This document shows, piece by piece, positions 6,050 to 8,202 of a DNA stretch of 8,202 nt. Location: NCBI GenBank assembly GCA_937883885.1, contig CAKZXL010000907.1:1-8202 (forward strand). Reading direction: 5' to 3'. The stretch's first letter is position 1. Each line of letters starts with the position of its first letter. A program made the position numbers and the translations under genes. Source of the DNA: an uncultured Aquincola sp. (GTDB lineage Bacteria; Pseudomonadota; Gammaproteobacteria; Burkholderiales; Burkholderiaceae). The notes under the pieces were generated by a model. It did no database searches. It had not been told where the DNA came from and saw nothing but the letters and a program-made list of their open reading frames with translations.

Positions 6050-7381
6050 TCAGGCGCCGAAGTGGTGGATGAGCACCAGCGAGATCGCCGGCAGCACCAG
6101 CAGCGCGACGATGCGCACCAGGTCCGACGCCAGGAACGGCATCACGCCCTTGAAGGTGTCGACCAGGGGTACGTCCTTGGCCAGCCGGTTGATGATGAAA
6201 ACGTTCATGCCCACCGGCGGATGCACCAGGCCGATCTCGACCACCATCAGCGCCAGGATGCCAAACCAGATGCTCTTGTCGGCCGGCGGCAGGCCATGGA
6301 AGTCCAGGCCCATCACCACCGGATAGAAGATGGGAATGGTCAACAGGATCATGGCCAGGCTGTCCATCACGCAGCCCAGCAGGATGTAGATCACCAGGAT
6401 GGCCACCATCACCAGCATCGGCGGCAGGCCGCTGGCCTGCACCCAGGCGGCCAGCTCCACCGGCATCTGCGACAGCGCCAGCGCGGTGTTCAGCATGTCG
6501 GCGCCCAGCAGCACCAGGAAGATCATCGCGGTGGCCTGGGCGGTGCCCAACGCACTGGCCAGCAGGCCTTTGAGGCGCATGCCGCCGGTGGCCACGGCCA
6601 GCACGCCGCAGGCCGCCGCGCCGATGGCCGCGGCCTCGGTGGGGTTGGCCCAGCCGCCGTAGATGCCGACGATGACCACCACGAACACCGCCAGCACCGG
6701 CAGCACCTGTGCCAGCGCCTTGAAGCGCTCGGGCCAGGGCACCCGCGGGCCCGCCGGGCCGGCCGCCGGGTTCAGGCTGACGATGATGCGCACCACGATC
6801 ATGTAGCCCACCATCGCGATCACGCCGGGCAGCACCGCCGCCATGAACAGCTTGCCGATCGATTCCTGCGTCAGGATGGCGTAGATCACCAGCGGCACCG
6901 AAGGCGGGATCATGATGCCCAGCGTGCCGCCCGCGGCCAATGCGCCGGTGGCCAGACCGCCGGCGTAGCCGAAGCGGCGCAGCTCGGGCAGTGCCACCTG
7001 GCCCATGGTGGCCGCGGTGGCCAGCGATGAACCACAGATGGCGCCAAAGCCGGCGCAGGCGCAGATGGACGCCATCGCCATGCCGCCGCGCCAGTGGCCC
7101 ATGAAGGCCGCGACAAAGCGGAACAGCGCGGCGCTGAGTCCACCGTGGGTGGCGAACTGACCCATCAGCAGGAACATCGGGATGACGATCAGGTCGTAGT
7201 TGGACAGCCGCGCATAGGCCACGTGCTTGAGCGCGCTCATCAGCGGCGCCGACTCGAAGCCCGACAGCGCAAAGTAGCCGCCCGAGCCCATCACGAACAT
7301 GGCAATGCCGATGGGCACCCGCAGGGCCAGCAGCGTCATCAGCAGCGCGAAGATCAGCCCGCCGGCTGCAATGCCGCTCAT
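6050..7381 (-). CDS. dctM: TRAP transporter large permease subunit (DctM family)
   Basis: 443 aa integral membrane protein, the ion-coupled core of a tripartite ATP-independent periplasmic transporter. About twelve or more hydrophobic segments run through the whole length. Family motifs are clear: IPMFLLMGQFATHGGL (67-82), GFGAICGSSLATAATMG (111-127), GGTLGIMIPPSVPLVIY (151-167), GIYGGWANPTEAAAIGA (239-255), and GLVHPPVGMNVFI (384-396). The start ATG at 7381 overlaps the dctQ stop as ATGA, so the two subunits are translationally coupled; the frame is open much further upstream but that part is out of frame with dctQ and is not family-like. The dioxygenase begins 30 bases downstream. Position in the operon suggests the cargo is gallate or a related methoxylated or hydroxylated benzoate; this is inference, since TRAP specificity lies in the binding protein, which is mostly outside the window. 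Confidence 0.93.
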   Translation of the reverse strand: MSGIAAGGLIFALLMTLLALRVPIGIAMFVMGSGGYFALSGFESAPLMSALKHVAYARLSNYDLIVIPMFLLMGQFATHGGLSAALFRFVAAFMGHWRGGMAMASICACAGFGAICGSSLATAATMGQVALPELRRFGYAGGLATGALAAGGTLGIMIPPSVPLVIYAILTQESIGKLFMAAVLPGVIAMVGYMIVVRIIVSLNPAAGPAGPRVPWPERFKALAQVLPVLAVFVVVIVGIYGGWANPTEAAAIGAAACGVLAVATGGMRLKGLLASALGTAQATAMIFLVLLGADMLNTALALSQMPVELAAWVQASGLPPMLVMVAILVIYILLGCVMDSLAMILLTIPIFYPVVMGLDFHGLPPADKSIWFGILALMVVEIGLVHPPVGMNVFIINRLAKDVPLVDTFKGVMPFLASDLVRIVALLVLPAISLVLIHHFGA

Positions 7382-7917
7382 GACCGCACCCCCAGCGCCA
7401 GCCGCAGGTGCAGGCCGGCCATGTACAGGCCCGCCAGCGCCATCAGCACGAAGCCGGGCACCATCAGCACCTGCGCGATCCAGAGCGGCCAGCCGAGGAT
7501 GATGCTGGTCTCGCCCGCTTCCTTCACACCCATCGCGCCCACCCAGGAACGCCAGGCCAGCGCCGCACCCACCAGGGCGAAGAGCAGCGAGCCGACAGCG
7601 TCCAGCAGCTGCACGGTGCGGCGCGAGGCACGCGCGGTGAAGAAGTCCACCTTCACGTCGCCACCGGCCAGGTGGCAGTAGGCGAAGAAGCTGGCGCAGG
7701 CAAAGGCTGCGCACATCTGCAGCATCTCCACGTCGCCAGGCACCGGCGACGAGGCCAGCTTGCGGCCGACGATGCTGACGATGCTCATGCCGACCAGCAG
7801 CACGAAGACGAGGCCGCCGGCCAGGGCCAGCGCCTTGCTGGCCAGCAGCAGCGGCCGGCCCCAGGGGCCGATGGCCGACAGCGCGCCGTCGCTGCTGCCG
7901 GGAATGGGTTCTTGCAT
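7378..7917 (-). CDS. dctQ: TRAP transporter small permease subunit (DctQ family)
   Basis: 179 aa from the ATG at 7917. Four membrane segments are visible at about 26-51, 64-83, 103-122 and 143-165, as expected for DctQ. The second begins with VPGDVEMLQMCAAF (59-72), the family's most conserved stretch, and is followed by DVKVDFF. DctQ holds DctM and supports docking of the substrate-binding protein. The start is uncertain: in-frame ATGs also occur at 7944 and 7959, but 7959 falls in the loop of a strong hairpin and 7944 directly abuts its stem. The 7917 start gives a normal length, with a weak GGA 7 bases upstream. The stop overlaps the dctM start. Confidence 0.9.
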   Translation of the reverse strand: MQEPIPGSSDGALSAIGPWGRPLLLASKALALAGGLVFVLLVGMSIVSIVGRKLASSPVPGDVEMLQMCAAFACASFFAYCHLAGGDVKVDFFTARASRRTVQLLDAVGSLLFALVGAALAWRSWVGAMGVKEAGETSIILGWPLWIAQVLMVPGFVLMALAGLYMAGLHLRLALGVRS

Positions 7918-7944
7918 GGGAGAGTCCGTGATCGTTGCGCCCAT

Positions 7945-7969
7945 GCGGCGGCCCGGCATGGGCCGCCGC
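7945..7969 (-). promoter_or_regulatory. Strong intercistronic GC hairpin between dctP and dctQ
   Basis: Arms GCGGCGGCCC (7945-7954) and GGGCCGCCGC (7960-7969) are perfect complements, 10 base pairs, with a 5-base loop. No T-run follows on the minus strand, so it is not a classic intrinsic terminator. In transporter operons such hairpins often protect the upstream mRNA from 3' exonucleases, leaving more binding protein than permease. That role is inferred from position and stem strength. Confidence 0.6.
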
Positions 7970-8007
7970 TGCTCAGGCGGAGGTCGGGAACTGCTGGAAG
8001 AAAGGAA

Positions 8008-8202
8008 TCAGTTGCCGCCCGCGTGCTTGGCGATCAGCGCCCGCGCGTTGGTCAGCAGCTGCCGGCCGTCGGCGCCCTTGGCACCCACCTCGGTGACCCA
8101 CTGCTCGACCACCGGCTCGGCCGCCTTCTTCCAGCCGGCCAGCTCGGCCGCGGGAATCACGTTGACCGCATTGCGGCCGGTCAGCTTCTTGCCTTCGGCA
8201 TC
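8008..8202 (-). CDS. dctP: TRAP transporter substrate-binding protein, 3' end only (DctP type)
   Basis: The last 64 codons of a gene entering from the right edge, ending with TGA at 8008. My translation of the minus strand ends ...AGWKKAAEPVVEQWVTEV, then GAKGADGRQLLTNARALIAK and HAGGN. The Trp-containing helix followed by an EQWV...G.DG..LL..A..LI pattern is typical of the C-terminal helices of DctP/TAXI-like periplasmic binding proteins, and the gene directly precedes dctQ and dctM. It would capture the substrate in the periplasm and deliver it to the membrane subunits. The ligand-binding site and signal peptide are outside the window, so specificity cannot be judged. Five of 64 codons end in A or T, the usual bias of this operon. 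Confidence 0.8.
   Translation of the reverse strand, partial: DAEGKKLTGRNAVNVIPAAELAGWKKAAEPVVEQWVTEVGAKGADGRQLLTNARALIAKHAGGN

Noticed and set aside
4763..7030. Very long plus-strand open frame opposite the dioxygenase and TRAP genes
   Set aside because: The translation is rich in His, Gln, Arg, Ala and Gly with no domain pattern, which is the usual shadow of a high-GC gene on the other strand; the minus strand encodes clear protein families across the whole span.
7382..7714. Upstream extension of the large TRAP permease frame
   Set aside because: It overlaps dctQ in another frame; the family-like N-terminus begins at the ATG at 7381, which overlaps the dctQ stop.

Overview
The window is a high-GC, tightly packed chromosomal segment that best fits a betaproteobacterium of the Burkholderiales, probably near Rubrivivax/Leptothrix/Ideonella. 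This is an inference from four things: strong G/C bias at third codon positions, a Burkholderiales-type 16-strand-like porin, a PEP-CTERM protein, and a TRAP transporter beside an aromatic ring-cleavage gene. No RNA gene, insertion sequence, CRISPR array or origin is visible.

Left part, plus strand (1-2205): a two-gene unit. A Tat-exported PhoD-like phosphatase/phosphodiesterase is followed, with a 4-base ATGA junction, by a small secreted protein ending in a PEP-CTERM sorting signal. The pair suggests a periplasmic or exported phosphate-scavenging enzyme made together with a surface-sorted protein of unknown role.

Middle (2206-2837): a compact ParD/ParE-type toxin-antitoxin module on the plus strand. 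Just upstream is a perfect 8-1-8 palindrome (TTGACAACGGTTGTCAA) that contains a consensus -35 hexamer, the layout expected for autorepression by the antitoxin. The toxin starts at a TTG overlapping the antitoxin stop. Both genes use more A/T-ending codons than their neighbours.

Right part, minus strand (8202 down to 2862): one apparent operon read right to left. The order is the 3' end of a TRAP substrate-binding protein (dctP type), the small TRAP permease (dctQ), the large TRAP permease (dctM), a two-domain gallate dioxygenase (galA/desB type, GTG start), an outer-membrane porin, and a signal-less ModA-like substrate-binding-fold protein. Together they read as an uptake-to-ring-cleavage module: the porin carries a small aromatic acid across the outer membrane, the TRAP system carries it across the inner membrane, and the dioxygenase opens the ring in the cytoplasm. 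The last protein has the fold of a periplasmic binding protein but no export signal, so its job is unknown and it is the most interesting gene here. A strong GC hairpin lies between dctP and dctQ. The operon converges on the toxin gene with only 24 bases between the stops and no visible terminator.
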